The notes under the pieces are model-generated. The model was not told the DNA's origin and did not search any database. It saw only the letters and a list, made by a program, of their open reading frames with translations. A program made the position numbers and the translations under genes. This document shows positions 1-8,784 of a stretch of 64,000 nt of DNA, piece after piece. The DNA is taken from contig JAFPZD010000250.1 of assembly GCA_017417465.1 (NCBI GenBank), positions 18,346 through 82,345 of the forward strand. Reading direction: 5' to 3'. The DNA is from Prevotella sp. (GTDB lineage: Bacteria > Bacteroidota > Bacteroidia > Bacteroidales > Bacteroidaceae). The stretch's first letter is position 1. Each line of letters begins with the position of its first letter.

Positions 1-1695
1 AAGACCGACAATCCCGACATGCTGTTGCCTCAGCAGCGGCTACGCATCGCGGATGGCGACACCCTCTACGGTGGTTTCTATACCCAGAAGGACATCCGCG
101 ACGTGGTTGCCTACGCCCGTCAACGCGGCATCGAAATCATGCCCGAGATTGACATGCCCGGCCACTTCCTCTCTGCCATCGAGCACTACGAGGGACTTTC
201 ATGCTTCCCACAGGCAGGCTGGGGCGAGTGGTTCACTACGCCACTTTGTCCTGGCAAGCAGCGGGTGCTGGACTTCTGTCAGGACATCTGGCGCGAGGTA
301 GTCGCCCTGTTTCCCTATAAATATGTGCATGTGGGTGGTGACGAGGTACGCAGGGACACATGGGAGAAGTGCCCAGACTGCCAGCAGCGCATCAAGGATG
401 AGAACCTAAAGGATGAGGACGAACTCCAGGCGTGGTTCATGCGTCAGATGGAGCAGTTCCTGAACAAGCAAGGGCGTCAGATTATGGGGTGGGACGAGAT
501 TCTTGAGGGCGGACTATCACCAACGGCCACCGTCACTTGGTGGCGCACATGGGTTCCCGACGCGCCACAGCGCGCCCTCAAACAGGGCAACGACGTCGTA
601 TTTTGCCCTGGTTCGCCCATGTACCTCTCGCAAGGCGAGGAGAACAACAGCATACACGATATCTACGAATACGCACTGCCTGGGAAATCCGGAAAGCCCG
701 GAGAATCCGGAGAATCCGGAAAGCCCGGAAAGCCCGGAAAGTCCGGAAAGTCCGGAAAGCCCGGCCACCCGGGCCGCATCCTCGGCGTGCAAGCCAACCT
801 CTGGACGGAATACATCCCCACCATCGAGCGGGCCTTCTACATGTACTTCCCCCGCATTATGGCACTCTCGGAACTGGCCTGGAGCACGCCCGAGCAGAAA
901 GACTTTGCTAACTTCACCGCCCGACAGCCACAACATTTCCTCATGCTACAGAAGCTCGGCATACCCTACCGCTCACCAGCCCCAGAGGGCTTCTACAGCA
1001 TGAACGCCTTCACAAAGGAGGGAATCCTCGATGCAATCTGTAATGACCCGACAGTACTGATACGCTACACCACCGATGGCACTATCCCCACGGTCAAGTC
1101 ACCACTCTATACCAAGCCTATCAAAGTCAGCGAGACCACCCATTTCGCCCTGCGCACCTTCATGTCTGATGGTCGCGGTGGCGAGACCGTCTATACCGAC
1201 TTCGTCAAACAAGGTTTTCTGGAACCCATCACGGTCATTGGACTGGACAATTTGGCTACGCCAGAAAATAGCAAAAAAGTAAACGGCCACGGCCTGCGTG
1301 CTGACTGGCATGAGTTCCGCGGCTACAAGTGTGACAAAATGCACTTGACGCCTGTCCGCCAGACGTTCGACATCGACGACGTGTGCATCCCTAAGGGGGT
1401 GAGTGGTCACATCGGCCTCATCATCACTGGCTACCTGCAGGTTCCTACCGACGGCATCTACACCTTCGCACTGAAGAGCGACGATGGCAGTCTGCTGAAA
1501 ATCGACGGTAACATGGTGGTCGACAACGACCAACCACAAAGTCCCCACGAAGAGATTGGGCAGCAGGCTTTACGCGCCGGGCTGCACACCATCGAAGTGC
1601 GCTACTATGACCACAACGGCGGCATGCTCCGCCTACACGTCCTTGGGCCCGACGGCCAACGTCTGTCGCCCGCCGACATTTATAGAAGAAACTAA
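1..1695 (+). CDS. GH20 beta-N-acetylhexosaminidase, 5'-truncated by the window edge
   Basis: The frame is open from base 1, six codons before the first ATG at 19, so the N-terminal part, normally about 200 residues more, lies outside the window. Counting from that ATG, the GH20 barrel shows the PEIDMPGH motif (residues 42-49) and the catalytic Asp-Glu pair in HVGGDEV (D108-E109). A chitobiase/hexosaminidase C-terminal module follows (about 335-390), then a PA14-like domain (about 455-555) that probably binds glycan. The enzyme should remove terminal GlcNAc or GalNAc from host or dietary glycans in the periplasm or at the surface. Residues of about 221-250 form a collagen-like Gly-Lys-Pro/Gly-Lys-Ser run encoded by a 9-bp CCGG array inside the barrel, which is not normal for GH20. 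Confidence 0.9.
   Translation, partial: KTDNPDMLLPQQRLRIADGDTLYGGFYTQKDIRDVVAYARQRGIEIMPEIDMPGHFLSAIEHYEGLSCFPQAGWGEWFTTPLCPGKQRVLDFCQDIWREVVALFPYKYVHVGGDEVRRDTWEKCPDCQQRIKDENLKDEDELQAWFMRQMEQFLNKQGRQIMGWDEILEGGLSPTATVTWWRTWVPDAPQRALKQGNDVVFCPGSPMYLSQGEENNSIHDIYEYALPGKSGKPGESGESGKPGKPGKSGKSGKPGHPGRILGVQANLWTEYIPTIERAFYMYFPRIMALSELAWSTPEQKDFANFTARQPQHFLMLQKLGIPYRSPAPEGFYSMNAFTKEGILDAICNDPTVLIRYTTDGTIPTVKSPLYTKPIKVSETTHFALRTFMSDGRGGETVYTDFVKQGFLEPITVIGLDNLATPENSKKVNGHGLRADWHEFRGYKCDKMHLTPVRQTFDIDDVCIPKGVSGHIGLIITGYLQVPTDGIYTFALKSDDGSLLKIDGNMVVDNDQPQSPHEEIGQQALRAGLHTIEVRYYDHNGGMLRLHVLGPDGQRLSPADIYRRN
680..768 (+). repeat. 9-bp CCGG array inside the GH20 gene
   Basis: About ten 9-bp units of the form GAAAGCCCG or GAGAATCCG lie head to tail and are read as Gly-Lys-Pro, Gly-Lys-Ser and Gly-Glu-Ser. 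The array length keeps the frame. Related arrays occur at 60281-60375, 61138-61262 and 61899-61985. Confidence 0.9.
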
Positions 1696-1748
1696 CGGAA
1701 TAAAATCATCGGAAAGACCCCCGTGCGGAATTTGACAAATGAGATTCT

Positions 1749-2552
1749 CTACAGCCCGCGGGCCTTCCATATTTTCTCCTTGGCAGCATTGATTTCCTGG
1801 AACTTCCTTTCGGCAGCCTTGCGCACGTCCTCTCCCAGCTTGGCAACGCGATCGGGGTGGTGCTCAAGGGCCAGCTTACGGTAGGCTCGCTTCACCTCGT
1901 CGTCAGTAGCCGAAGGGCTGACACCCAGCACCTTATAAGCATCCTCAAGCGTATCGCCGCTCAAGTGGAGCATCGAGTCCACCTCACTGGCCGACAACTG
2001 CATCCACTGTGCCACCTCACGCAGGGCACGCAACTCTACATCAGGCACCTGGCCGTCGGCCTGAGCGACCATTACCAAGAAGTTCAGCAGCTGCAGACGT
2101 CCACTGTAGTCCATATTGCGCGCTATCTGCGCACAAGCCTGACGAATGGTCTGTCGGAAAGCTGCATCGCCCTGTTGCTTCTCCTGATCAAAGAGTTTCA
2201 GCAGGATGTCGTTACCCTGCTGGGCGGCAGCTTCGCCAAAGTTTTGACGCAGCATCTGCCGCACGAGCTCCATCTCCGAGTGCATCACCTTGCCATCGGC
2301 CTTGATGATGTACGACACAAGCACGAGCATCGACAGCAGGAAGCTGTTGCGGTCGCCCTGTTGACGCTGTTGTTGCTGATAGGATTCGTAGTCCTGACGT
2401 GGATTGCCCTGCTGAGAGGCATCACCGCCCAACAGCGGGGAGCCCGACGTCGCGGCATCGAACACGGAACCAAGTAGGAAGCCCAACAGGCCTCCCAATG
2501 GTCCGAACACAATCCAGCCTAAATAGCCGCCTACCCACTTGCCCAGCGCCAT
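1749..2552 (-). CDS. TerB/DjlA-like co-chaperone with C-terminal J domain
   Basis: A 267-residue protein. The N-terminus is a Gly-rich hydrophobic segment (residues 7-32) likely to be membrane-associated. A Gln-rich linker follows, then a TerB-like helical domain (about 65-185), and finally a J domain (206-267) with the HPD tripeptide at 232-234 that stimulates DnaK ATPase. The layout is that of DjlA-type proteins that bring Hsp70 to the membrane. It lies one base after the stop of the cytidylate-kinase-like gene and is presumably cotranscribed with it. It converges with the GH20 gene across about 50 bp. Confidence 0.85.
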   Translation of the reverse strand: MALGKWVGGYLGWIVFGPLGGLLGFLLGSVFDAATSGSPLLGGDASQQGNPRQDYESYQQQQRQQGDRNSFLLSMLVLVSYIIKADGKVMHSEMELVRQMLRQNFGEAAAQQGNDILLKLFDQEKQQGDAAFRQTIRQACAQIARNMDYSGRLQLLNFLVMVAQADGQVPDVELRALREVAQWMQLSASEVDSMLHLSGDTLEDAYKVLGVSPSATDDEVKRAYRKLALEHHPDRVAKLGEDVRKAAERKFQEINAAKEKIWKARGL

Positions 2553-2553
2553 C

Positions 2554-3174
2554 TTACTCGATACAGTTCATAAGGAAGTCGACGGCACCATTGACACCGA
2601 ACTTGCGAACATTCAGCGCGATGTCGTAGTTACGGGCATCCTGCCAGTCGCAGCCTGTGAACGTCTTGGTGTAAAGCTCGCGGCTGAAGTCGTTGTCGAC
2701 GAGCATGGCGGCAGCATCCTGCTCCGAAATACCATACTTAGTGGCAATGCGATACTTGCGACAGTCGTCGTCGGCATGCAGAAAGATTTTCAGTACGTTG
2801 GGATGGTCGCGGAAGATATAAAAGCCACAACGGCCAATGATGACACACGACTCTTGCTCTGCAATTTTACGGATAGCATCGGCTTGCGCCTTGAAAAGCT
2901 TGTGCGACGTCTGATCCTGCTCCTGGCCGTTATACTCCGCGTCGGCCATGTAACTGCGGTAGAACTGTGTAAAATCGTCGCGCCAAAGTGGATGTCTGTC
3001 CTCAAGATGACCGATGGCATCCTCCACTCCACAATAGCGGCTGGCCACCTCGTTTACTATCTGCTTATCAAGCAGTTTCACATTGAGACGCTTGGCCAGT
3101 TCTACGCCAATTTCGTGACCACCTGTGCCAAACTGGCGGCTGATGGTAATGATGAATTTTTCCTCCTTATTCAT
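2554..3174 (-). CDS. Cytidylate kinase-like family protein
   Basis: The protein has a P-loop-like nucleotide-binding start ([13 protein letters not shown], residues 10-22) and matches the cytidylate-kinase-like (AAA_26/Cytidylate_kin2) family; it is not the canonical Cmk. The open frame extends to 3210, but the ATG at 3174 (MNKEEK...) is preferred. It begins where family similarity begins, and the promoter element at 3208-3215 overlaps the longer start. It is 206 residues long. It is the first gene of a two-gene minus-strand unit with the TerB/J-domain gene. The substrate cannot be read from sequence. Confidence 0.8.
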   Translation of the reverse strand: MNKEEKFIITISRQFGTGGHEIGVELAKRLNVKLLDKQIVNEVASRYCGVEDAIGHLEDRHPLWRDDFTQFYRSYMADAEYNGQEQDQTSHKLFKAQADAIRKIAEQESCVIIGRCGFYIFRDHPNVLKIFLHADDDCRKYRIATKYGISEQDAAAMLVDNDFSRELYTKTFTGCDWQDARNYDIALNVRKFGVNGAVDFLMNCIE

Positions 3175-3207
3175 AGTCTCTTTGCGTTTTAAGTTAATTT
3201 CGTGTGG

Positions 3208-3215
3208 CAAAGATA
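3208..3215 (-). promoter_or_regulatory. Bacteroidota -7 element for the cytidylate-kinase-like gene
   Basis: Reads TATCTTTG on the minus strand, about 33 bp before the chosen start at 3174. This fits the TAnnTTTG consensus of the Bacteroidota primary sigma factor. No clean TTTG at the usual spacing was found. Confidence 0.7.
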
Positions 3216-3309
3216 CAAAAAATTGGGGAGTTAAGCGAGCAAAAGGACGTTAAAAGGAGTTAAAGGGCTGCAGTTTTTTTAATGGCCACTCCCCACAGGG
3301 GAAATGTGC

Positions 3310-3418
3310 CCAAGTTTGCTCCGAGATGTGTGGCAGTCTTCTCCGAGAAGTGTGGCAGTCCTCTCGGAGCAAACCCAGAGACTTCTCCGAGATGTGTGGC
3401 AGTCCTCTCGGAGCAAAG
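3310..3418. repeat. Intergenic tandem array containing CTCCGAGA...CTCTCGGAG units
   Basis: Irregular units alternate between CTCCGAGA and CTCTCGGAG around GTGTGGCAGT, so each neighbouring pair can fold back on itself. The 34 bases at 3341-3374 match 63798-63831 with two differences. The array lies between two minus-strand genes, just downstream of the flavoprotein gene's stop, so it would be transcribed after that gene. Confidence 0.85.
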
Positions 3419-3445
3419 TGAGGGCTATTTTCTGTATGGATAAAA

Positions 3446-5092
3446 TCAGGCAGTAAGGACGTTGAGGTACTGAGCGCACATCTCTGCACAGCGCTCACCA
3501 TCAACGGCGGCAGAGACGATGCCACCTGCATAGCCTGCACCCTCGCCGCAAGGGAAGAGGCCTTCAACACGCACATGCTGCAGTGTCTCAGAGTTTCGGA
3601 GAATACGCACCGGCGACGATGTACGCGTCTCGACAGCAATCATCACTGCCTCGTTGGTCAAGAAGCCGTGGGCCTGACGTCCAAACTGACGAAAGCCCTG
3701 CTGCAAGCGACTGACGATGGGCTGCGGCAACCAGAAGTGGAGGGGCGACGAGATGAGGCCGGGGGCATACGACGAGCGAGGCAGGTCGTAGCTCAGTCGG
3801 CCATTCACAAAGTCGGCCATGCGCTGAGCCGGTGCTGTCTGGCGCATGCCGCCCTGCTGCCAGCAGAGGTGCTCAAGCTGCTCCTGAAAATGGAGCATGG
3901 ACAAAACGCCACTGCCTACGCTTCCCGAGGGTGAGTCTATTGTGTCCTTCGTGGAGGGCAAAAGAGTAGCTATATCTTCCGGCCGCACCTCGACCACCAT
4001 GCCGCTGTTGCTCCACTGCGTGCCACGGTTGGCAGGACTCATGCCGTTGACCACAATCTGCTCGGGCCCCGTAGCAGCGGGTATAACGAAGCCGCCAGGG
4101 CACATACAGAAAGAGTAGACGCCACGCTCTTCAGCCTGAGTGACAAACGAATACTCTGCAGCAGGAAGCCATTGTCCCCTGCCCTCGCGACGGTGGTATT
4201 GTATCTGGTCGATGAGCTGTGCAGGGTGCTCCAAGCGCACGCCGACGGCGATGCCTTTCGCTTCGATTTCGATATTCTCAGCCACCAAATAGCGGTAGAC
4301 GTCGCGGGCAGAATGACCCGTGGCAAGAATGACGGGACCGAAGAAGTTGGTAGTTCGTAGCTCATCGTTTACCGTTTGCTCCGCCTCCACGCCAATGACT
4401 TTCTGGGCGCTGAACTCTGAACGTTGAACGATGAGCCGCGTCATTTTCGTCTGGAAATGAACCTCGCCACCACAGCGCAGAATGGTGTGACGCATGGCTT
4501 CGATGACCTGCGGCAAGCGGTCGGTGCCGATGTGGGGATGGGCATCGGCCAGAATGTTAGTCGAAGCGCCATGCTGGCAGAATACGCGTAGAATCTTATC
4601 GATGTTGCCGCGCTTCTTTGAACGGGTGTAAAGCTTGCCATCGCTGTAGGCCCCAGCGCCGCCCTCACCAAAACAATAGTTGCTCTCGGGATCAACTTGC
4701 TGCGTACGGGCTATGGCGGCAAGATCCTTCTTTCGCTCATGCACGTCCTTACCACGCTCAATGACGATGGGGCGAAGCCCTAACTCAATAAGCCGCAGAG
4801 CGGCAAAGAGCCCACCGGGGCCTGCACCGACGACGATGACCTGAGGGGCATCGCTGACATCGTGGTAAGCTACCGGCTCGAACACGTCGTCGGTGGGCTG
4901 TTCGTTTACATACGCCCGTACCTTTAAATTGACGTAGATGGTTCGCTGACGGGCATCAATGCTGCGCTTGAGGATGCGGACGCCCTTCAGGGCACTCATT
5001 GCCAGACCTTTCTCTTCAGCGAGATAGCGCCGGAGATTGTCGGCATCGGCGGCCACCTGTGGCAGCACGCGGAGTTGGTATTCTTGTATCAT
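3446..5092 (-). CDS. COG2509-type FAD-dependent oxidoreductase
   Basis: A 548-residue protein with an N-terminal alpha/beta domain (about 1-85), then the FAD-binding Rossmann motif VIVVGAGPGGLFAALR (about residues 90-105) and a conserved acidic end to the second strand (IVIERGK). A second Gly-rich motif near the C-terminus (PCGEGAGYAGG) is typical of these uncharacterised NAD(FAD)-dependent dehydrogenases. Substrate is unknown. Residues of about 240-250 (VNDELRTTNF) come from a degenerate 7-bp array at 4343-4373, apparently inserted at a loop. The gene is divergent from thrA, and each has its own -7 element. Confidence 0.85.
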   Translation of the reverse strand: MIQEYQLRVLPQVAADADNLRRYLAEEKGLAMSALKGVRILKRSIDARQRTIYVNLKVRAYVNEQPTDDVFEPVAYHDVSDAPQVIVVGAGPGGLFAALRLIELGLRPIVIERGKDVHERKKDLAAIARTQQVDPESNYCFGEGGAGAYSDGKLYTRSKKRGNIDKILRVFCQHGASTNILADAHPHIGTDRLPQVIEAMRHTILRCGGEVHFQTKMTRLIVQRSEFSAQKVIGVEAEQTVNDELRTTNFFGPVILATGHSARDVYRYLVAENIEIEAKGIAVGVRLEHPAQLIDQIQYHRREGRGQWLPAAEYSFVTQAEERGVYSFCMCPGGFVIPAATGPEQIVVNGMSPANRGTQWSNSGMVVEVRPEDIATLLPSTKDTIDSPSGSVGSGVLSMLHFQEQLEHLCWQQGGMRQTAPAQRMADFVNGRLSYDLPRSSYAPGLISSPLHFWLPQPIVSRLQQGFRQFGRQAHGFLTNEAVMIAVETRTSSPVRILRNSETLQHVRVEGLFPCGEGAGYAGGIVSAAVDGERCAEMCAQYLNVLTA

Positions 5093-5097
5093 GCGTG

Positions 5098-5105
5098 CAA
5101 AGGTA
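5098..5105 (-). promoter_or_regulatory. -7 element of the flavoprotein gene
   Basis: Reads TACCTTTG on the minus strand, 5 bp before the ATG at 5090-5092. The transcript would have almost no leader. Confidence 0.65.
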
Positions 5106-5202
5106 CATATTTTTAGGGAGTTAAAGGAGTCAAAGGAGTTAAAGGGAGTTAAAGGACAGTAGTTTTGTACTTCCGAAGCTCAACAAACTCCTTAAAAATA
5201 TG

Positions 5203-5210
5203 TACCTTTG
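5203..5210 (+). promoter_or_regulatory. -7 element of thrA
   Basis: Reads TACCTTTG, 28 bp upstream of the chosen thrA start. It overlaps the longer ATG at 5200, which argues against that start. No threonine-rich leader peptide or attenuator hairpin is visible between it and thrA. Confidence 0.75.
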
Positions 5211-5238
5211 CACCCGCAATTGCAAAAACTTACGTAGC

Positions 5239-7791
5239 ATGAAAGTGATGAAATTCGGCGGAACCAGCGTCGGTTCCGTAGAGAGTATCTTGAGCCTTAA
5301 ACGTATTGTTGAGGCCGAACAGGAACCTATCATCGTCGTGGTGAGTGCCCTTGGAGGCATCACCGACCGTCTGATAGCCACCTCACAAATGGCCCTGCGG
5401 GGCGAGGAGCGCTGGCGCGAGGAGTTTGAATCCATGCGTTCACGCCACCACGAGATGGTGGAGGCCGTCATCGGCGACACCGACAAGAAGCAAGCCCTCT
5501 TGACCACGCTCGACGACATGTTCGAGCAGCTGCGTTCCATCTTCTACGGTGTGTTTCTCATCCATGACCTCAGCCCGAAGACCGAGGCAGCCATCGCCAG
5601 CTATGGCGAGCGTCTGAGCTCACACATTGTGGCAAACCTGATCAACGGCGGGCAGCGCATTAATGCCCGCGACTTCATACGCACTACCAAGAAGCAGGGC
5701 AAGCACGTGCTCGACGCCGAGCTGACGTATAAGCTGGTGAGGAAAACATTTGGAATTGAGAATTCGGAATTGAGAATTGAGAATTCTGAACTTGAGAATT
5801 ACAGTTACGCTCAAGGACTGGAAGCGACCAGCAAGACCAATCATAATTCTCAATCCCAAATTCTCAATTCACAATTCTCAATTCTCAATAGAGAAAAGGT
5901 GGCTGTTGTCCCAGGCTTCATTGCCCGTGACCGCGACACCGGCGAGACCACCAACCTGGGGCGCGGCGGCAGCGACTACACTGCCGCCATCATTGCTGCT
6001 GCCCTCGATGCTGACATGCTGGAAATATGGACCGACGTCGACGGCTTCATGACTGCCGACCCGAAGGTCATCAAGACGGCCTACACCATCAACGAGCTGT
6101 CGTATGTCGAAGCCATGGAGCTGTGCAACTTCGGCGCGAAGGTGGTCTACCCGCCAACCATCTATCCCGTCTGTATCAAAAACATCCCCATTCGGGTGAA
6201 GAACACCTTCAACCCCGAGCATCCTGGCACGCTCATCAAGCAGAAGATTGACAACGACCACAAGCCCATCAAGGGCATCTCGAGCATCAAGGGCACGACG
6301 CTCATCACCGTGACGGGCCTTTCGATGGTGGGTGTCATCGGCGTCAACCGCCGCATATTCTCCGTACTGGCTGAGCACGGCATCTCAGTGTTTATGGTCT
6401 CGCAGGCTTCGTCAGAGAACAGCACCTCCATCGGTGTGCGTGACGAGGATGCCGACCGCGCCGTCGAAGTGCTCAACATCGAGTTCGCCAAAGAAATTGT
6501 CACCGGTGCGATGTTCCCCATGCAGGCCGAACGGGGACTGGCTACCATCGCCATCGTGGGCGAGAATATGAAGCACACGCCAGGCATTGCCGGTAAGCTG
6601 TTTGGCACGCTGGGACGTAGTGGTATCTCGGTCATCGCCTGTGCCCAAGGTGCCTCTGAGACGAACATCTCGTTCGTCGTCGACGCCCGTTTCCTGCGCA
6701 AGTCACTCAACGTGCTCCACGACTCGTTCTTCCTCTCGGAATACAAGGTGCTGAACCTCTTCATCTGCGGCATTGGCACCGTGGGTGGCAACCTCATCGA
6801 ACAGATTCGCTCACAATATGAGACACTGAAGGAGACGCGTCAGCTAAAGCTGAACGTCGTGGGCATCGCTTCATCGAAAAAGGCCGTCTTCAACCGCGAC
6901 GGCATTGACCTGACAAACTACCGCGAACAGATGGAGGACAGCGACATCGAGCGCCTGAAGAACGAGGTCATTGGCATGAACATCTTTAACTCGGTGTTCG
7001 TAGACTGCACCGCCTCGCCCGACGTGGCCGACCTCTATCAGACGTTCCTCGACCATAACATCTCGGTCGTTACGGCCAATAAGATTGCCGCCTCGGGACC
7101 CTACGACGACTACCGCCGCCTGAAGCAGACTGCCCTGAAGAAAGGCATCAAGTTCCTCTTCGAGACCAATGTTGGTGCAGGCCTGCCTATCATCGGCACC
7201 ATCAACGACTTGCTGAACTCTGGCGACAAGATTCTGCGCATCGAGGCCGTGCTCAGTGGCACGCTCAACTTCATCTTCAACACTATCGCTGCCGACGTGC
7301 CCTTCTCAGAGACCGTTCGCAGGGCCAAGGAAATGGGATACTCAGAACCCGACCCGCGCATCGACCTCTGCGGCACCGACGTCGTCCGCAAGCTGGTCAT
7401 TCTGACCCGCGAGGCTGGCTACAAGGTGGAACAGGATGACGTAGAGAAGCATCTCTTCATGCCCGACGCCTTCTTCGAGGGAGCACTCGATGACTTCTGG
7501 AAACAGCTGCCCGCACTCGATGCCGACTTCGAGGCTCGACGACAGCAGCTGGAGCACGAACAGAAGCGCTGGCGTTTCGTGGCACGCATGGAGGGCGGCC
7601 ATACCAGTGTTTCACTTGAGGCTGTCGGCTCCGGCCACCCATTCTATCGTCTGGAAGGTTCCAACAACATCGTGTTGCTTACCACCGAGCGCTACCGCGA
7701 GTACCCCATGCTTATTCAGGGCTACGGTGCCGGTGCAAGCGTAACCGCCGCTGGTGTCTTCGCAAACATCATGTCTATAGCGAATATCTAA
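5239..7791 (+). CDS. thrA: Bifunctional aspartokinase / homoserine dehydrogenase
   Basis: Catalyses the first and third steps from aspartate to homoserine (threonine and methionine supply). The N-terminal kinase opens with KFGGTSVG; two ACT regulatory domains lie mid-protein (about residues 355-505). The homoserine dehydrogenase begins with the NAD(P) motif ICGIGTVGG and carries the family segment NVGAGLPI. The start at 5239 (MKVMKFGG) is preferred because the promoter covers the upstream ATG. The length is 850 residues, longer than usual because residues of about 171-217 are an insertion in the kinase domain made of opposed 7-bp arrays (see repeat). Following residues EKVAVVPGF resume the family sequence, so the gene is probably functional. 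Confidence 0.95.
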   Translation: MKVMKFGGTSVGSVESILSLKRIVEAEQEPIIVVVSALGGITDRLIATSQMALRGEERWREEFESMRSRHHEMVEAVIGDTDKKQALLTTLDDMFEQLRSIFYGVFLIHDLSPKTEAAIASYGERLSSHIVANLINGGQRINARDFIRTTKKQGKHVLDAELTYKLVRKTFGIENSELRIENSELENYSYAQGLEATSKTNHNSQSQILNSQFSILNREKVAVVPGFIARDRDTGETTNLGRGGSDYTAAIIAAALDADMLEIWTDVDGFMTADPKVIKTAYTINELSYVEAMELCNFGAKVVYPPTIYPVCIKNIPIRVKNTFNPEHPGTLIKQKIDNDHKPIKGISSIKGTTLITVTGLSMVGVIGVNRRIFSVLAEHGISVFMVSQASSENSTSIGVRDEDADRAVEVLNIEFAKEIVTGAMFPMQAERGLATIAIVGENMKHTPGIAGKLFGTLGRSGISVIACAQGASETNISFVVDARFLRKSLNVLHDSFFLSEYKVLNLFICGIGTVGGNLIEQIRSQYETLKETRQLKLNVVGIASSKKAVFNRDGIDLTNYREQMEDSDIERLKNEVIGMNIFNSVFVDCTASPDVADLYQTFLDHNISVVTANKIAASGPYDDYRRLKQTALKKGIKFLFETNVGAGLPIIGTINDLLNSGDKILRIEAVLSGTLNFIFNTIAADVPFSETVRRAKEMGYSEPDPRIDLCGTDVVRKLVILTREAGYKVEQDDVEKHLFMPDAFFEGALDDFWKQLPALDADFEARRQQLEHEQKRWRFVARMEGGHTSVSLEAVGSGHPFYRLEGSNNIVLLTTERYREYPMLIQGYGAGASVTAAGVFANIMSIANI
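5751..5889 (+). repeat. Opposed 7-bp arrays (GAATTGA ... TCTCAAT) inside thrA
   Basis: The left arm (5751-5800) has GAGAATT-type units and the right arm (5843-5889) has AATTCTC-type units, so the element can form a long imperfect hairpin in mRNA. Pure left-arm repeats would contain TGA in every frame. Single changes (TCG, TCT, CTT) remove them, which suggests selection to keep the frame open. Confidence 0.85.
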
Positions 7792-7797
7792 GTAAGA

Positions 7798-8784
7798 ATG
7801 GAATATACTTCGATTGAGATCTGTGCAGGTGCGGGAGGTCAGGCACTTGGACTGGAAATGGCGGGGTTTTCTCATCAGGTACTGGTGGAGTATGAAAAGG
7901 AATACTGCGATTGCCTGAAAAAGAACCGTCCTCTGTGGAACGTGAAATGTATGGACGTGAGACAGTTTGATGGTCAGCCTTATAAAGGAAAAATTGATTT
8001 ACTCGCTGGAGGTGTGCCGTGCCCTCCTTTCAGCATCGCAGGTAAACAACTTGGTGCTGATGACGAACGCGATTTGTTTCCCCAGATGCTCCGGCTAGTG
8101 GAGGAAATCGACCCAAAGGTTGTGATGATTGAGAATGTGCGCGGTTTCCTTGGTAAACTGTTCGATAATTACCGCAACAGCATCATCGTCCATTTGAACC
8201 AATTGGGCTACAACGTCCATTTACGACTGCTGAACGCCTCTGACTATGGGGTGCCCCAACTCCGGCCACGAGCCATTATTATTGGCGTGAGGACTGATAT
8301 TTATGATTTGTTTACGTTCCCGCAGCCAAAGCCAATGCAAATGAAAAGTGTGGGTGACACGCTTTACGACCTAATGTCGGCCAATGGCTGGCATGGGGCT
8401 GAGCGATGGCGGGCGAAAGCTGATAAGATTGCCCCAACGCTTGTCGGAGGCAGCAAGAGACATGGCGGTCCTGACCTTGGTCCAACTCGCGCCCGTGAGG
8501 CTTGGGCCAAGATGGGCATAGATGGAAGAGGTATAGCCAATGAGGCACCGCCTGCAAACTTTGAAGGAATGCCTCGGCTCACGCCACGGATGATGGCAAG
8601 GCTACAGGGATTCCCAGACGATTGGCAATTTGGCGTTCGTAAAACTACGGCCTGCCGGATGATTGGCAATGCTTTCCCGCCGCCCGTTGCTTGTGAAGTA
8701 GGACTCAGAATAAAACAAGTTTTAGATTATGTTAGCATTGATAGTAGAAGCACGCAGGAAATACCACGCAGAGCTGTTGGCTAA
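7798..8784 (+). CDS. DNA (cytosine-5-)-methyltransferase of a type II restriction-modification pair
   Basis: A 328-residue C5 methyltransferase with the ordered motifs: I (AGAGGQALGLE, residues 10-20), IV with the catalytic Cys (GGVPCPPFS, C75), VI (ENV, E112), VIII (YGVPQLRPRAIIIG) and X (GNAFPPPVACE). It begins six bases after the thrA stop with no promoter visible, so it is read from the thr transcript. Its 3' end overlaps the endonuclease start by 56 bp. The local sequence looks less GC-rich than neighbouring genes, consistent with transfer. Because the partner resembles NgoMIV, it probably methylates GCCGGC. That site is common in the window (for example near 11004, 28153 and 31149), so it would need protection. 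Confidence 0.93.
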   Translation: MEYTSIEICAGAGGQALGLEMAGFSHQVLVEYEKEYCDCLKKNRPLWNVKCMDVRQFDGQPYKGKIDLLAGGVPCPPFSIAGKQLGADDERDLFPQMLRLVEEIDPKVVMIENVRGFLGKLFDNYRNSIIVHLNQLGYNVHLRLLNASDYGVPQLRPRAIIIGVRTDIYDLFTFPQPKPMQMKSVGDTLYDLMSANGWHGAERWRAKADKIAPTLVGGSKRHGGPDLGPTRAREAWAKMGIDGRGIANEAPPANFEGMPRLTPRMMARLQGFPDDWQFGVRKTTACRMIGNAFPPPVACEVGLRIKQVLDYVSIDSRSTQEIPRRAVG

